Source of the DNA: Anaerosporobacter faecicola | Lineage (GTDB): Bacteria; Bacillota; Clostridia; Lachnospirales; Lachnospiraceae | Length of the DNA: 64,000 nt | Assembly: GCF_012070565.1 (NCBI RefSeq) | Contig: NZ_JAAQRO010000011.1 | Coordinates: forward strand, 1-64,000 | Direction of reading: 5' to 3' | Shown here: positions 1 through 10,002 of the stretch, piece by piece | Numbering within the stretch: position 1 is the stretch's first letter | Layout: each line of letters begins with the position of its first letter | Made by a program: the position numbers and the translations under genes | The notes under the pieces: generated by a model | Seen by the model: the letters and a program-made list of their open reading frames with translations, nothing else | Databases searched by the model: none | What the model was told of the DNA's origin: nothing

Positions 1-540
1 GATCAGTATATAGCATATATACCAATCTTTTGTAAACCGAAATGCAACTTATCTTATTCTAATTTATATTAACTTATTTCTACTTAGTTGGTATGAAATG
101 TGTTGCGTTTAATTTTACAATTTACCTAATCCTTAAGCCTTGAGCTGGTATACTCCCCCCTACTCTCTCTATAGGAGAATGACATAGAAAAATCAAAATG
201 AGAATTTCAGTATATCCCTAACGAAACCCAAAATTATAATATTTACTAATATTGTACACAAAAATAGAGTTCGAGGAAATTTCCTCAAACCCTTTTAATT
301 CTACCTTATTTATGAATAGCTCGTAGGAGAATCAAAGAAACTTGTACCTCTACAAGCCAGTAAACGAAAGGATTAGCAATTGCTTTTTCTAGTCAATCAC
401 TAAGTCAATCCTTTTGACTATTTGAGCTTATCTATTTCCATTATACCCAACTAAAGCATTTGAAGTTCTTTGAATATTCGACATCACACGCATACCACAT
501 TTTCTTATAAGAACTTTGGATTGTAATCCATCAGACAAAA
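1..540. other. Intergenic stretch without a gene
   Basis: AT-rich, and both strands are broken by many stops. No RNA gene is recognisable apart from the decayed tRNA-Glu 3'-end copy at 268-335, listed separately. The terminator of the tRNA begins at 541. Confidence 0.6.
268..335 (-). pseudogene. Decayed copy of the tRNA-Glu 3' end and its terminator
   Basis: A degenerate stem (GAGGAAATTTCCTC at 273-286) is followed about 45 bases on by AGCTCGTAGGAGAATC (318-333). The intact tRNA has GAGGAAAATCCTC at 553 and AGCTCGTAGGGGAATC starting at 597, so order and spacing are preserved. Only about 16 bases of tRNA remain. It may be a decayed tandem tRNA gene or an old attachment-site repeat; the sequence alone does not decide. 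Confidence 0.4.
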
Positions 541-577
541 TTATAAGGGCTTGAGGAAAATCCTCAAGCCCTTATAA
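541..577 (-). terminator. Intrinsic terminator of tRNA-Glu
   Basis: A perfect 17-bp inverted repeat (541-557 with 561-577) has a 3-base loop, and the minus-strand transcript continues with a short U-rich stretch. It lies about 20 bases after the tRNA 3' end and fits Rho-independent termination of the tRNA transcript. Confidence 0.75.
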
Positions 578-595
578 ATACTAGCTTTTTTAAGA

Positions 596-667
596 CAGCT
601 CGTAGGGGAATCGAACCCCTGTTTCCGCCGTGAGAGGGCGGCGTCTTAACCGCTTGACCAACGAGCC
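596..667 (-). tRNA. tRNA-Glu (anticodon CUC)
   Basis: The 72-nt minus-strand sequence folds as a cloverleaf. The acceptor arm GGCTCGT pairs with ACGAGCT (first pair G-U). The anticodon stem CCGCC/GGCGG encloses the loop CTCTCAC, giving anticodon CUC. The T arm contains GGTTCGATTCC. Length and sequence match bacillota tRNA-Glu. The discriminator base is G and no CCA is encoded, so the tail would be added after transcription. Confidence 0.93.
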
Positions 668-681
668 TTACAACGTAATTA

Positions 682-710
682 ATATTAACACAGAATATTT
701 TCTTTTGCAA
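682..710 (-). promoter_or_regulatory. Promoter of tRNA-Glu
   Basis: On the minus strand TTGCAA (705-710) is followed after 17 bases by TAATAT (682-687), a sigma-A type arrangement 14 bases before the first tRNA base. Confidence 0.6.
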
Positions 711-859
711 GCATTTTTTTAAACTTTTTTAAAAAAGATGAATATTTTGGTCATCTTATGTAGATTCCCTATTTTATATCCTGTTTTACTATACATTTTC
801 TGTAAATGCAGATTATTGATAACCAAGTGTACCAAGCAAGATATACTCTTACTATACCC

Positions 860-2317
860 TTACCAATCCAATCGCTGCTTCTTTAATAACAGGATTCTCC
901 GAACAGATTCATCCAGTCGTTCTTCCGTAATCTCTCCTGCCTTAACCTCTTTCAATATAGCCTTATATGCCTTTCGAAAATCAGCTGGCATGAGTATAAT
1001 GTCGCAACCTGCTACTACTGCTGCTACGGTTGATTCTTCAATGGAATAGTTGTTGCTGATTGCTGCCATATTCATGGCATCTGTAATGATGACACCATCA
1101 TAACCAAGTTTTTCTCGTAGGATGTCCGTTACCATAACTTTTGAGAGTGAACTTGGTGTATCGTGTCCTACAATCTTTGGTACACAGATATGACCGACCA
1201 TGATCATGTCCATCTTCTTCTCAATTGCATCAAGGAAAGGTACCCATTCGTTCTCCAATAATTCTTCATAGGTCTTATCAATGTAAGCAAATTCTTTGTG
1301 TGAATCTTCTTTCGTCGCTCCATGTCCAGGAAAATGCTTATAGGTAGCATAGATTCCTTCATCCTGTAAGCCTTCTGTATACGCTTTTGCATAATCGGTA
1401 ACGGTAGTCGCATCACTTCCAAAAGAGCGATTCTTTACTACGGTATTCTTCTTGTTTGTTAATACGTCTGCATCTGGAGCAAAGTTCAGATTAAATCCAA
1501 ACTCATTCAGATAGGTACCAATTGTGTTCCCAATGGAATAGGCTTCTTCTGTTGAAGATACATTGGACAGGTAAGAGAATTGTTGAACCGATATATTCTT
1601 ATGATTGGCAAGTCTTGCTACTTCGCCACCTTCCTCGTCAACACCAAGGAACATCGGAATTCCACCATCTTGTGTTGCATACGTTTGGGTATTCTTCAGA
1701 AGTTTTTTTAACTGGCTCTCACTCTTAATATTACTAGCAAAATACACAACTCCTCCAACATGATATTGATTAATTGCTCGCTTTGTATTTGCTTTTGCCA
1801 CGGTAACATTGAAATAATTCGTTAGTTCCTCTGGGGACACAATAAACATCTGGCAGATTTTTTCTTCTATCGTCATATTCTTTAATAGATCTTCTACTTC
1901 TTTTCGTTGCTTTTTTTCTTCTTTTGTTAACTTCTCTTCTTGGTCTGAACTACTCGTATCTGTAGCTTGTTTACCATCTTCTGCTGTTGAAGTCGATTCT
2001 CCTGCCCTCTCTTTCTCCGTATCTTCCGTTTCTTCTTCAGCCTGTTTGCTGTTACTCTTTTTCTCCCCTGTTTCTAATTCTTCCGCACTTTTAGCTGCAC
2101 TTGCCGTACTAACAGCAACACTCATTTCATCAAGCGATTGTGCTGCAAGATTTCCAAGCGTTCCATGAAAGAGCATCTGCTTCCTAGTATTCTGATCCTT
2201 GTATTGCCCTAAGAACAAAAGAGCAATACCAACCGCTAATACTTCTACCAATATGATGATCAGATACCTTCCCACGTTCTTTTTATGTACATCTTCTTTC
2301 TTTGTATTCTGCTGCAT
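860..2317 (-). CDS. Glycoside hydrolase family 3, NagZ-like beta-N-acetylhexosaminidase, membrane-anchored
   Basis: About 485 aa. An N-terminal membrane segment (ylIIILVEVLAVGIALLFLG, roughly residues 18-37) is followed by an acidic Ser/Thr/Glu-rich linker and then a GH3 catalytic domain. The KHFPGHG motif with its nearby histidine (ATKEDSH) is the NagZ-type general acid/base element, and FLGVDEEGGEVARL and VIITDAMNM are also typical. The family removes GlcNAc from muropeptides or glycans; an anchored form would act outside the cell on wall fragments. The start was taken at the ATG preceded by GGAGGGG with 10-base spacing; a frame 33 codons longer has no comparable ribosome site. The gene lies downstream of degV on the same strand. 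Confidence 0.88.
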   Translation of the reverse strand: MQQNTKKEDVHKKNVGRYLIIILVEVLAVGIALLFLGQYKDQNTRKQMLFHGTLGNLAAQSLDEMSVAVSTASAAKSAEELETGEKKSNSKQAEEETEDTEKERAGESTSTAEDGKQATDTSSSDQEEKLTKEEKKQRKEVEDLLKNMTIEEKICQMFIVSPEELTNYFNVTVAKANTKRAINQYHVGGVVYFASNIKSESQLKKLLKNTQTYATQDGGIPMFLGVDEEGGEVARLANHKNISVQQFSYLSNVSSTEEAYSIGNTIGTYLNEFGFNLNFAPDADVLTNKKNTVVKNRSFGSDATTVTDYAKAYTEGLQDEGIYATYKHFPGHGATKEDSHKEFAYIDKTYEELLENEWVPFLDAIEKKMDMIMVGHICVPKIVGHDTPSSLSKVMVTDILREKLGYDGVIITDAMNMAAISNNYSIEESTVAAVVAGCDIILMPADFRKAYKAILKEVKAGEITEERLDESVRRILLLKKQRLDW

Positions 2318-2605
2318 TTGCTTCTTCCCCTCCTGTATTTTGTTGTTATATTTTACTGTAATTTGTTTGCATATATTATGCTGTTTCTTATTACGTTTTT
2401 TGCTGTTGCTGATCATTCTCCATCATTTTGCTGTTTCATGCTTATGTTGAACAAACTCTTCCTATTGCAGTTTCGTGCAATTCTTTTCTTTTTCTTTAAT
2501 CTTTTACCTCAAATCGATTCCTATATATAAATTACCCTATTCTTTTTAATTTGTCAATATTTGGTTATTAATATAAATTTCTAACTTACCCTTGTAATAA
2601 AAAAA

Positions 2606-2677
2606 CAACTTTCAGTAAACTGCATTCAGCAAATGACAACGTCTGTCTTTACTCATGATTGCAATCTATGAAAGTTG
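2606..2677 (-). terminator. Probable terminator downstream of degV
   Basis: CAACTTTCA (2606-2614) pairs with TGAAAGTTG (2669-2677), and on the minus strand the stem is followed by a run of U from 2605 downwards. The loop is long (54 nt) and probably folds further. Its position 54 bases after the degV stop fits a terminator separating degV from the GH3 gene. Confidence 0.5.
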
Positions 2678-2730
2678 TATTTATGTTTATCGTCAAACCA
2701 TAAACCAATGCTATTCTATTGTTATTCTAT

Positions 2731-3609
2731 CTACGCATCATATCGCTTTACAAATGCCATTCCCAGTGGATGTGGGCCTGTGTGGGTACCAATCGTCACA
2801 CCAATTCTTGAGATAAATGGAACTTCTATCCCAAGTCCCTCATTCAGCATCTCTTTGAATTTCTCTGCTTCGTCAAAGTCCACACCCGTTCCTACTGTAA
2901 AGGAATACAGATTAGGATCTTCTCCAGTCTTCTTAAAATGATCTTTTGCTAAGTCAATCAATTTCTTTTTGGCTTTTTCTCTGCTTCTGGTGATTCCTGC
3001 TGGGAAGATTTCTCCTTCTTTCAAAACAATCAACGGCTTAATACCTAAAGTATCACTGGCAAAGGTTAGTAACTTACCAATACGACCACCTTTCTTGAGA
3101 TAATCCATACTCGCGATGGTGAATATGATTCGTCCTGTGGATTTTATTCGTTCAAGATGACCTATTGCCTCTTCATAAGATACGCCATTTTCTCTCATAC
3201 GGATTGCTTCCCGTACATAGATTCCCTGTAGTACCGTATTAATCTTAGAATCGATTACAGTAATGACTGCTTCTGGATATTTTTCCAACACAAGTTCTCT
3301 TGCGGTACACGCAGACTGATAAGAGCCACTGAATTTGGAAGTGATACAGATACAGATTGTTGGAATCATCTCTTTTGCATAACGTTCGAAAACATCCGCA
3401 AAATCCTGTACTGATGGTAAAGAACTCTTCGGGTATACGTGTTCCTCAATCATTCTTCTGTAGAACTCATCATGATCAACTTCAATTCCCTCTTTATAAT
3501 AATTCTCCCCATCAAAAGAAACATAAAATGGTATAATTTCTATGTTCTTTTCTTTTGCGAATTCAAATGATAAATCACATGAACCGTCGCTAATGATTTG
3601 ATATTCCAT
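2731..3609 (-). CDS. DegV family fatty-acid-binding protein
   Basis: About 292 aa, the usual DegV size. The N-terminus reads YQIISDGSCDLSFE, the typical I-x-SDSSCDL start of the family. The Gly-rich segment KKGGRIGKLLTFAS and a C-terminal IGTHTGPHPLGMAF also match. DegV (FakB-like) proteins bind a fatty acid and present it to a DhaK-like kinase (FakA) for phosphorylation; no fakA is in this window. The chosen ATG starts at the family N-terminus. An ATG eight codons upstream and a TTG before that are also in frame, and none has a convincing ribosome site. Confidence 0.85.
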   Translation of the reverse strand: MEYQIISDGSCDLSFEFAKEKNIEIIPFYVSFDGENYYKEGIEVDHDEFYRRMIEEHVYPKSSLPSVQDFADVFERYAKEMIPTICICITSKFSGSYQSACTARELVLEKYPEAVITVIDSKINTVLQGIYVREAIRMRENGVSYEEAIGHLERIKSTGRIIFTIASMDYLKKGGRIGKLLTFASDTLGIKPLIVLKEGEIFPAGITRSREKAKKKLIDLAKDHFKKTGEDPNLYSFTVGTGVDFDEAEKFKEMLNEGLGIEVPFISRIGVTIGTHTGPHPLGMAFVKRYDA

Positions 3610-4163
3610 AATACATACCGTAAGCCTCTCTGACATCAATATAATGACGTTTGCTATACTAATGTTCAGTTTGGCGCAAATCTAAGATTGAAAGAGGTGA
3701 TTTGCATATTTTCCCTTTCTCAGTAATTTCTTTCAATCCGCTCTACTCTATCATAATACTTGAATGTTGCATCTTGTAGTATTGAATACTATATGATGTA
3801 TTGTAACACATATGAATAAAAAGGACACTATTTTTTGCTGAATTAATAATTATTTTATATTTGTTCGAAGGAACCGTCGAAGTAAAACAGCATATCCTCG
3901 TTATAACATTTCATGAAAGAATCATGACAGATCTTCCATCCCTATTATTACGAATCTATGCTGCTTTCGTTTCAATACTTTATATGCTTATCATTCCATT
4001 TTTTCTTATGGAATACTCAAAATTATTTTAAAATTTGATATAATGTCAAATCCACTCGCTGATTTACACCATTTTAATAAAAGCAAAGCATGACGACTTA
4101 ATCGCCGAAGTTGACCAACACACTCTTCACTTCGATGCTGCAAGTCGATTGTACACCACCAGG
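3610..4163. other. Intergenic stretch between polC and degV
   Basis: About 550 bases with no supported gene. Two small hairpins are visible: one near 3768-3801 (TAGTATtgaATACTA at its core) and TTCCAT/ATGGAA near 4000. Neither has a U-run, so the end of the polC transcript is not clear. Confidence 0.5.
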
Positions 4164-7100
4164 CTATATCTGCAAGAAATCCATCAAAGATATCTGGTTT
4201 GTTGCTGGCAAATCAGATAGAATACCAAGCTCGACCATGTTATCAATTACCGTTGTACTAACTTTGGTACGTTGTCTGAAATCATCAAGGGATAAGAATT
4301 TTCCGTCTTTTACAGCCAATACAACTGCTTCAGCTGCCTTATCACCTAATCCATCAATACTGTTTAGAGATGGCATGATCTTTCCGTCAAAAATCTGGAA
4401 ATGATGGGATTTTGCTCGATAGATATCAATTGGCTCGAATTCAAATCCTCTCGCGTACATTTCTTGAACAATCTTCATATCTTTCAGGACATCTTGTTCC
4501 TTCTTGGTCAGATCATTGTACCGTTTCTTATAATCCGCCATATAGTATTCCAGTTTCTCTCGACCAAGACACATCAACTCATAGTTGAATGCAGATGCAC
4601 GAATACTGAAATACGCAGTATAGTATGCCACTGGCTGATATACTTTAAAATACGCAATACGGAATGCCATCATAACGTATGCCGCTGCATGGGCTTTTGG
4701 GAACATGTATTTGATTTTCTTACAGGATTCAATATACCAGTCTGGTACACCTGCCTCAATCATGGATTTTTCCATGTCTGGCGTTAAACCCTTTCCCTTA
4801 CGAACGCTCTCCATGATCTTAAAAGCAAGACCGTTCTCTACGCCCGTATGGATTAAATAGGTCATGATATCATCACGAGTACAGATTGCGGTGGATAAGG
4901 TACAATTTCCATTTTGAATATAATACTGCGCATTATTCAACCAAACGTCTGTACCATGAGATAATCCAGAGATACGAACCAAATCCGAAAATGTCTTTGG
5001 TTTTGTATCACGTAGCATCTGCATAACGAAGTCTGTACCAAACTCAGGGATTCCTAAGGAACCCAAATCACATCCGCCCAAATCTTCTGGTTTTAGATTC
5101 AGGGCACTTAAATTCTCAAACAAGGACAATACTTTCGCATCATCAAAACGTATGGTCAGTGGGTCGATTCCCGTTAAATCCTGCAACATACGAATCATGG
5201 TAGGATCATCGTGTCCAAGTATATCAAGTTTTAATAAGTTATGGTCGATGGAGTGGTAATCGAAATGTGTGGTTACTGTCTGGGTAGTCATATCGTTGGC
5301 TGGTCGCTGTACCGGCGTAAAAGAATAGATTTCTTCACCCAGTGGTAATACAACAATACCGCCGGGATGCTGTCCTGTTGTTCGTCGAACACCAACGCAA
5401 CCTTCTACAATTCGCTCAATCTCTGCTCTCCGTCTATGCTCTCCGTGTTCTTCATAGTATTTCAACACGTATCCATAAGCAGTCTTCTCTGCCAAGGTAC
5501 CAATGGTTCCTGCACGGAAGGTCTGACCTTTACCGAAGATAACCTCCGTATAATCATGGGCATGACTTTGGTACTCTCCAGAGAAGTTAAGATCGATATC
5601 CGGTTCTTTATCTCCATAGAATCCTAGGAACGTTTCGAATGGAATCTCATGTCCATCCTTCTTCAGTGGCTCCCCACATTTCGGACAAAGCTTATCTGGC
5701 ATATCACAACCAGATTTTCCTGCAAATGCTTTTACTTCATCGGAATCAAAATCGGAGTAATAGCAATTCGTACAGTAATAATGGGCAGGCAATGCATTTA
5801 CCTCCGTAATACCAGACATGGTAGCGGCGAAGGAAGAACCTACCGAACCACGGGAACCAACCAGATACCCGTCTTCATTGGATTTCCAAACTAACTTCTG
5901 GGCGATAATATACATAACGGCGAATCCATTATTAATAATGGATTTTAACTCTTTTTCCAACCTTGCTTGTACTGGTTCTGGAAGATTTGGCCCATACATG
6001 GCATGGGCTTTATCATAACAGATCTTACGAAGATCCTCATCAGAATTCTCAATAACAGGAGGACATTTATCTGGACGAACCGGAGAAATCTTCTCGATCA
6101 TATCTGCAATCTTATTGGTATTGGTAATTACGATTTCTTCCGCTTTTTCTTTTCCAAGATAAGAAAACTCTTCTAACATCTCTTCTGTCGTTCGCAGATA
6201 AAGAGGTGGTTGTTCATCCGCATCCTTAAATCCTTTTCCCGTCATGATGATTCGACGATATACTTCATCCTCTGGATCAAGGAAATGCACATCACATGTT
6301 CCTACAACCAATTTATTGAACTCCTCACCAAGCGCGATGATCTTCTTATTGATTTCGATCAAATCTTCTTTGGATTTTACATCAATCTTATCACTTCGAA
6401 TCATGAAATCATTATTACCAAGTGGCTGAATCTCCAGATAATCATAAAATTCCACCAATCGGGTAATTTCTTCCCGCGATTGATTTCGAAGAATTGCTTG
6501 ATACAGCTCTCCTGCCTCACAAGCAGATCCAATCAATAGTCCTTCTCTATTTTCTAGGAACACACTCTTCGGAATTCTCGGTCTACGACTGTAGTAATTA
6601 ATATGGGAGTAGGAAATCAATTTGTACAGATTAATTCTACCAATGTCGTTTTGTGCTAAAATGATAGCATGATACGTTGGTAGCTTCTTAATCATATCCG
6701 CAGACAACTTACTCATCTCATTCAGTTGATCCATAGTGGTAACGTCTTTTTCTCGTAGCATCTGAATGAATTTTACATAGATCTCTGCTGTCGCTCCAGC
6801 ATCATCTACTGCACGATGATGATTTTCCAAGGATACCCCAAGTTCTTTGGCAACCACATTTAATTTGAATTTTGCTAAGTTCGGCAGTAAGACACGGGCC
6901 ATAGCTACCGTATCAATGACGGTGAAATCCGTTGCGATTCCTTGTTGTTCTGCTTTCTTCGTGATAAATCCAACATCAAAAGACGCATTATGTGCTACTA
7001 ATACGCAGCCTTTACAAAAAGCAAGAAATTCCGGTAAAATCTGTTCAATCGTTGGATAATCCATGACCATCTCATCTTGAATACTGGTTAATTTCGTAAT

Positions 7101-8624
7101 CTCATATGGGATCGGTATTTCTGGATTTATAAAAGTGGAATAGCGATCCTGAATCTCCCCATTAATCACTTTAACCGCACCAATCTCAATGATCTTATCA
7201 TTGACTGGACCAAATCCGGTTGTTTCGATATCGAATACGACACTTGGTGCATCTAGGAACTGCCCCTTGTTATTCTCCACAATATCCTTCAGATCATCGA
7301 CTAGGTAGGCTTCTACACCGTAGATTACTTTAAAATCCGACTTCTCTACCACATGATTTGCATCGGTAAATGCCTGCACAACTCCATGGTCCGTAACTGC
7401 AATTGCAGAATGCCCCCAGGACATTGCACGTTTGATTAACGTCTTTACATCGACAACCGCATCCATATCACTCATCATGGTATGCGCATGTAATTCCACA
7501 CGTTTAACAGGTGCATTATCCATACGGGACGTTGTGAAGTCAGGAATTTTCTTGATACCGACGATGGAACTAATGGTGATCTCTCGATCATATTTGTCCA
7601 TTAATGCCATACCTTTCATCTTAATGAAGATTCCATTCTTCAATACGGAGGTAACCTCTTCTACTTGCTCATTCTTTAAAAAGATTTTGGCCGAGATTGT
7701 ATCCGTAAAATCAGTTACAGCAAAAGTAATGATCGTCTTTTCATTTCGAAGTTCCCTTGCTTCTAACTTAAGAACTTTACCTCGTACCACCACTTCTCCT
7801 ACTTCATCTTGAATATCAACAATTGCTGAGGTTTCGCCATCAAAACTTTTTCCATAGATTGTATCTGGATCTGGTGGTAATTTCTTATAGCTTCCATACT
7901 TAGATTTTTCCGGTTTCGAGGACTCTGCTTTACCACCATCTGCTTTTGGTGCTGGTTTTGGAACAGGTTGATTTGCTTCTTTTCCAGTTTCCGCATTCCC
8001 ATTGCCATGTCCACTTCCCTCTTGGGTAGCTGCAACGTAACCTTCATCCTCATCCTGCATCTGATGATGTTGACGCATTGCCTTCGCATATGACATCTGT
8101 TCATCTTCCTGCTCTTCTTCTGGTGGTTCTACATATTGGAATTTAACTTGAATGGCATAACCAAACCGACTGCTAAAATTATCTTCCAGTATTCGTTTGA
8201 TATTATTCGCTTTATTCCGAGCAACAAAATTATCTTCCATCTCTAACTCAATGGTATCCCCTTCTACCCGATAGTTCGCCATTTTGAAGAGATTATATTC
8301 TAAGACACTACTGTCTTTCATTTCTTCTAAGAAGCTGTCATAATATGCATTCATTAGTTTGTCTGGTGTATATTGGGCAGATAATTCATATCGGTCACAC
8401 AGACGAACATCATTACTTGTATCATCAAAAAGTTGTTTCTTAATCTGATACTGCATCTTCTTAACAATCTTCCGCTTGATCAAATGCGTGCTCATCATAT
8501 AGATCTTAACTTCCTGATTCACACGAGAAGCTGCAACACGTTCGATCACGGTGTCTTCAAACATATCTTGTAACTCTTTTGTAACCTGTAATGTTTCAAA
8601 CACTTGAAAAAACTGCATCTTCAT
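4164..8624 (-). CDS. polC: DNA polymerase III alpha subunit, PolC type
   Basis: About 1486 aa, the expected PolC length. After an N-terminal domain come an acidic/Pro-rich linker (about 170-250), an OB fold (about 280-360), a PHP domain (VELHAHTMMSDMD, about 378 on) interrupted by the DEDD proofreading exonuclease (VVFDIETTGFGP, about 464), and the polymerase domain with PDIDLNFSGE. Two CxxC pairs (CTNC and CPKC) form the zinc site specific to PolC. It is the replicative polymerase of low-GC Gram-positives. The start is the ATG eight bases after AGGAGG; an upstream GTG is too close to that site. It is the last gene of the pyrH-to-polC cluster, 61 bases after ispG. Confidence 0.97.
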   Translation of the reverse strand: MKMQFFQVFETLQVTKELQDMFEDTVIERVAASRVNQEVKIYMMSTHLIKRKIVKKMQYQIKKQLFDDTSNDVRLCDRYELSAQYTPDKLMNAYYDSFLEEMKDSSVLEYNLFKMANYRVEGDTIELEMEDNFVARNKANNIKRILEDNFSSRFGYAIQVKFQYVEPPEEEQEDEQMSYAKAMRQHHQMQDEDEGYVAATQEGSGHGNGNAETGKEANQPVPKPAPKADGGKAESSKPEKSKYGSYKKLPPDPDTIYGKSFDGETSAIVDIQDEVGEVVVRGKVLKLEARELRNEKTIITFAVTDFTDTISAKIFLKNEQVEEVTSVLKNGIFIKMKGMALMDKYDREITISSIVGIKKIPDFTTSRMDNAPVKRVELHAHTMMSDMDAVVDVKTLIKRAMSWGHSAIAVTDHGVVQAFTDANHVVEKSDFKVIYGVEAYLVDDLKDIVENNKGQFLDAPSVVFDIETTGFGPVNDKIIEIGAVKVINGEIQDRYSTFINPEIPIPYEITKLTSIQDEMVMDYPTIEQILPEFLAFCKGCVLVAHNASFDVGFITKKAEQQGIATDFTVIDTVAMARVLLPNLAKFKLNVVAKELGVSLENHHRAVDDAGATAEIYVKFIQMLREKDVTTMDQLNEMSKLSADMIKKLPTYHAIILAQNDIGRINLYKLISYSHINYYSRRPRIPKSVFLENREGLLIGSACEAGELYQAILRNQSREEITRLVEFYDYLEIQPLGNNDFMIRSDKIDVKSKEDLIEINKKIIALGEEFNKLVVGTCDVHFLDPEDEVYRRIIMTGKGFKDADEQPPLYLRTTEEMLEEFSYLGKEKAEEIVITNTNKIADMIEKISPVRPDKCPPVIENSDEDLRKICYDKAHAMYGPNLPEPVQARLEKELKSIINNGFAVMYIIAQKLVWKSNEDGYLVGSRGSVGSSFAATMSGITEVNALPAHYYCTNCYYSDFDSDEVKAFAGKSGCDMPDKLCPKCGEPLKKDGHEIPFETFLGFYGDKEPDIDLNFSGEYQSHAHDYTEVIFGKGQTFRAGTIGTLAEKTAYGYVLKYYEEHGEHRRRAEIERIVEGCVGVRRTTGQHPGGIVVLPLGEEIYSFTPVQRPANDMTTQTVTTHFDYHSIDHNLLKLDILGHDDPTMIRMLQDLTGIDPLTIRFDDAKVLSLFENLSALNLKPEDLGGCDLGSLGIPEFGTDFVMQMLRDTKPKTFSDLVRISGLSHGTDVWLNNAQYYIQNGNCTLSTAICTRDDIMTYLIHTGVENGLAFKIMESVRKGKGLTPDMEKSMIEAGVPDWYIESCKKIKYMFPKAHAAAYVMMAFRIAYFKVYQPVAYYTAYFSIRASAFNYELMCLGREKLEYYMADYKKRYNDLTKKEQDVLKDMKIVQEMYARGFEFEPIDIYRAKSHHFQIFDGKIMPSLNSIDGLGDKAAEAVVLAVKDGKFLSLDDFRQRTKVSTTVIDNMVELGILSDLPATNQISLMDFLQI

Positions 8625-8642
8625 GTACACAACCTCCTCTAT

Positions 8643-8682
8643 ACAATTTGTGCATCTGCAAGGGGCAAAAGATCATTTCACA
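8643..8682. repeat. Partial copy of the bipartite palindromic repeat
   Basis: The ispG-polC spacer contains a sequence nearly identical to the junction of the two hairpins of the repeat at 12475-12576 (ACAATTTGTGCATCTGCAAG, then GGGCAAAAGATCATTTCAC). Only the right arm of hairpin 1 and the left arm of hairpin 2 remain, so it is a truncated copy. Confidence 0.6.
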
Positions 8683-8685
8683 ATC

Positions 8686-9741
8686 TTAACGACCCCAATT
8701 CTTTAATTCATCCTCTAATGTAGGTAACAACTGATCTTCTGGCAATGTTTTCACAACCTCACCCTTCTTGATCAACATGCCCACACCTTTACCGCCAGCA
8801 ATACCGATATCGGCTTCTTTTGCTTCTCCCGGACCATTTACGACACATCCCATTACAGCTACTTTAATATCCAGATCATACTTCTGTACCATCGCCTCTA
8901 CTTTATTCGCAAGACCAATCAAGTCGATCTGTGTTCTTCCGCAAGTTGGGCAGGATACCACTTCGATTCCCCCTTTTCGTAAACCAAGGGTACGAAGGAT
9001 TAATTTTGCTGATTTTACTTCTTCCACAGGGTCACCCGTTAAGGAAACACGAATGGTGTCACCAATACCTGCATGTAAGATGATTCCAAGTCCTACACTA
9101 GATTTAATATTACCGGATAAAATGGTACCCGATTCTGTAATTCCAACATGTAATGGATAGTCGGTCTTCGTAGCAATCAATTCATGGGCTTTTACAGCCA
9201 TTAATACATCAGAAGATTTAATACTGATGACAAGATTATCATATCCCATCTCTTCAATGATTCGTACTTTGTCTAATGCACTTTCTACGATCCCTTCTGA
9301 TGTCACACCGTGATACTTCTCTACCAATTCTTTTTCGAGAGAACCACTGTTCACCCCAACACGAATTGGGATATTTCTCTCCTTCGCAACATCTACAACT
9401 GCTTTCACACGTTCTATACTACCTATATTCCCTGGATTAATTCGAATCTTATCTGCTCCATGTTCCATTGCCGCAATGGCTAACCGATAATCAAAATGGA
9501 TGTCTGCTACCAAAGGAATATGAATCTGTTTCTTAATCTCTTCCAACGCAATTGCAGCTTCCATCGTTGGAACTGCAACACGAATAATGTCACAGCCAGC
9601 ATCTTCTAATGCTTGAATCTGTGCCACTGTAGCTTTCACATCTTCTGTTTTTGTATTTGCCATTGATTGTATTAAAATCGGATTTCCACCTCCAATAACA
9701 CGATCACCAATCCGAATTACTTTTGTTTTATCACGATACAT
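8686..9741 (-). CDS. ispG: 4-hydroxy-3-methylbut-2-enyl diphosphate synthase (flavodoxin type)
   Basis: 351 aa, the compact bacterial IspG/GcpE. It converts methylerythritol cyclodiphosphate to HMBPP, the penultimate MEP-pathway step, with a [4Fe-4S] cluster. The cluster ligands are visible as CPTC, then 31 residues, then C-VVNGPG-E (C-x2-C-x31-C-x6-E). The N-terminal TIM-barrel part begins RIGDRVIGGGNPILIQSM. The start has TAGGAGG seven to eight bases upstream. It lies between rseP and polC, and dxr of the same pathway is two genes upstream. Confidence 0.97.
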   Translation of the reverse strand: MYRDKTKVIRIGDRVIGGGNPILIQSMANTKTEDVKATVAQIQALEDAGCDIIRVAVPTMEAAIALEEIKKQIHIPLVADIHFDYRLAIAAMEHGADKIRINPGNIGSIERVKAVVDVAKERNIPIRVGVNSGSLEKELVEKYHGVTSEGIVESALDKVRIIEEMGYDNLVISIKSSDVLMAVKAHELIATKTDYPLHVGITESGTILSGNIKSSVGLGIILHAGIGDTIRVSLTGDPVEEVKSAKLILRTLGLRKGGIEVVSCPTCGRTQIDLIGLANKVEAMVQKYDLDIKVAVMGCVVNGPGEAKEADIGIAGGKGVGMLIKKGEVVKTLPEDQLLPTLEDELKNWGR

Positions 9742-9767
9742 CTCTCTTCCTCCTAACAGTCATTTGA

Positions 9768-9797
9768 TCATGCAAGGATCAAAAGTCATTGAGCAAC
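9768..9797. repeat. Degenerate partial copy of the bipartite palindromic repeat
   Basis: TCATGCAAGGATCAAAAGTC resembles TTTGCAAGGGTCAAAAGGTC of the full copies. Only the left arm of hairpin 2 is left. It sits in the rseP-ispG spacer (9742-10002), which otherwise shows no gene. Confidence 0.45.
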
Positions 9798-10002
9798 CTT
9801 ACATCATTTTAACACACTTCAACCAAAATGAATAATCCATTTATTCCAAACGAAGACAAAGGGAACCAATGTATTATATTACTTCATATTCTGGTCATCA
9901 ATTACACCTATGAAACATGAACGTAAGGAAAGAGATGTAATCGATGTCAATTGACACCATACTACACCTCCTCCTACTCATGTATTTGGTTTTACAATAA
10001 AT

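Noticed and set aside
3768-3801. polC terminator
   Set aside because: The hairpin is small, lies about 360 bases past the stop and lacks a U-run.
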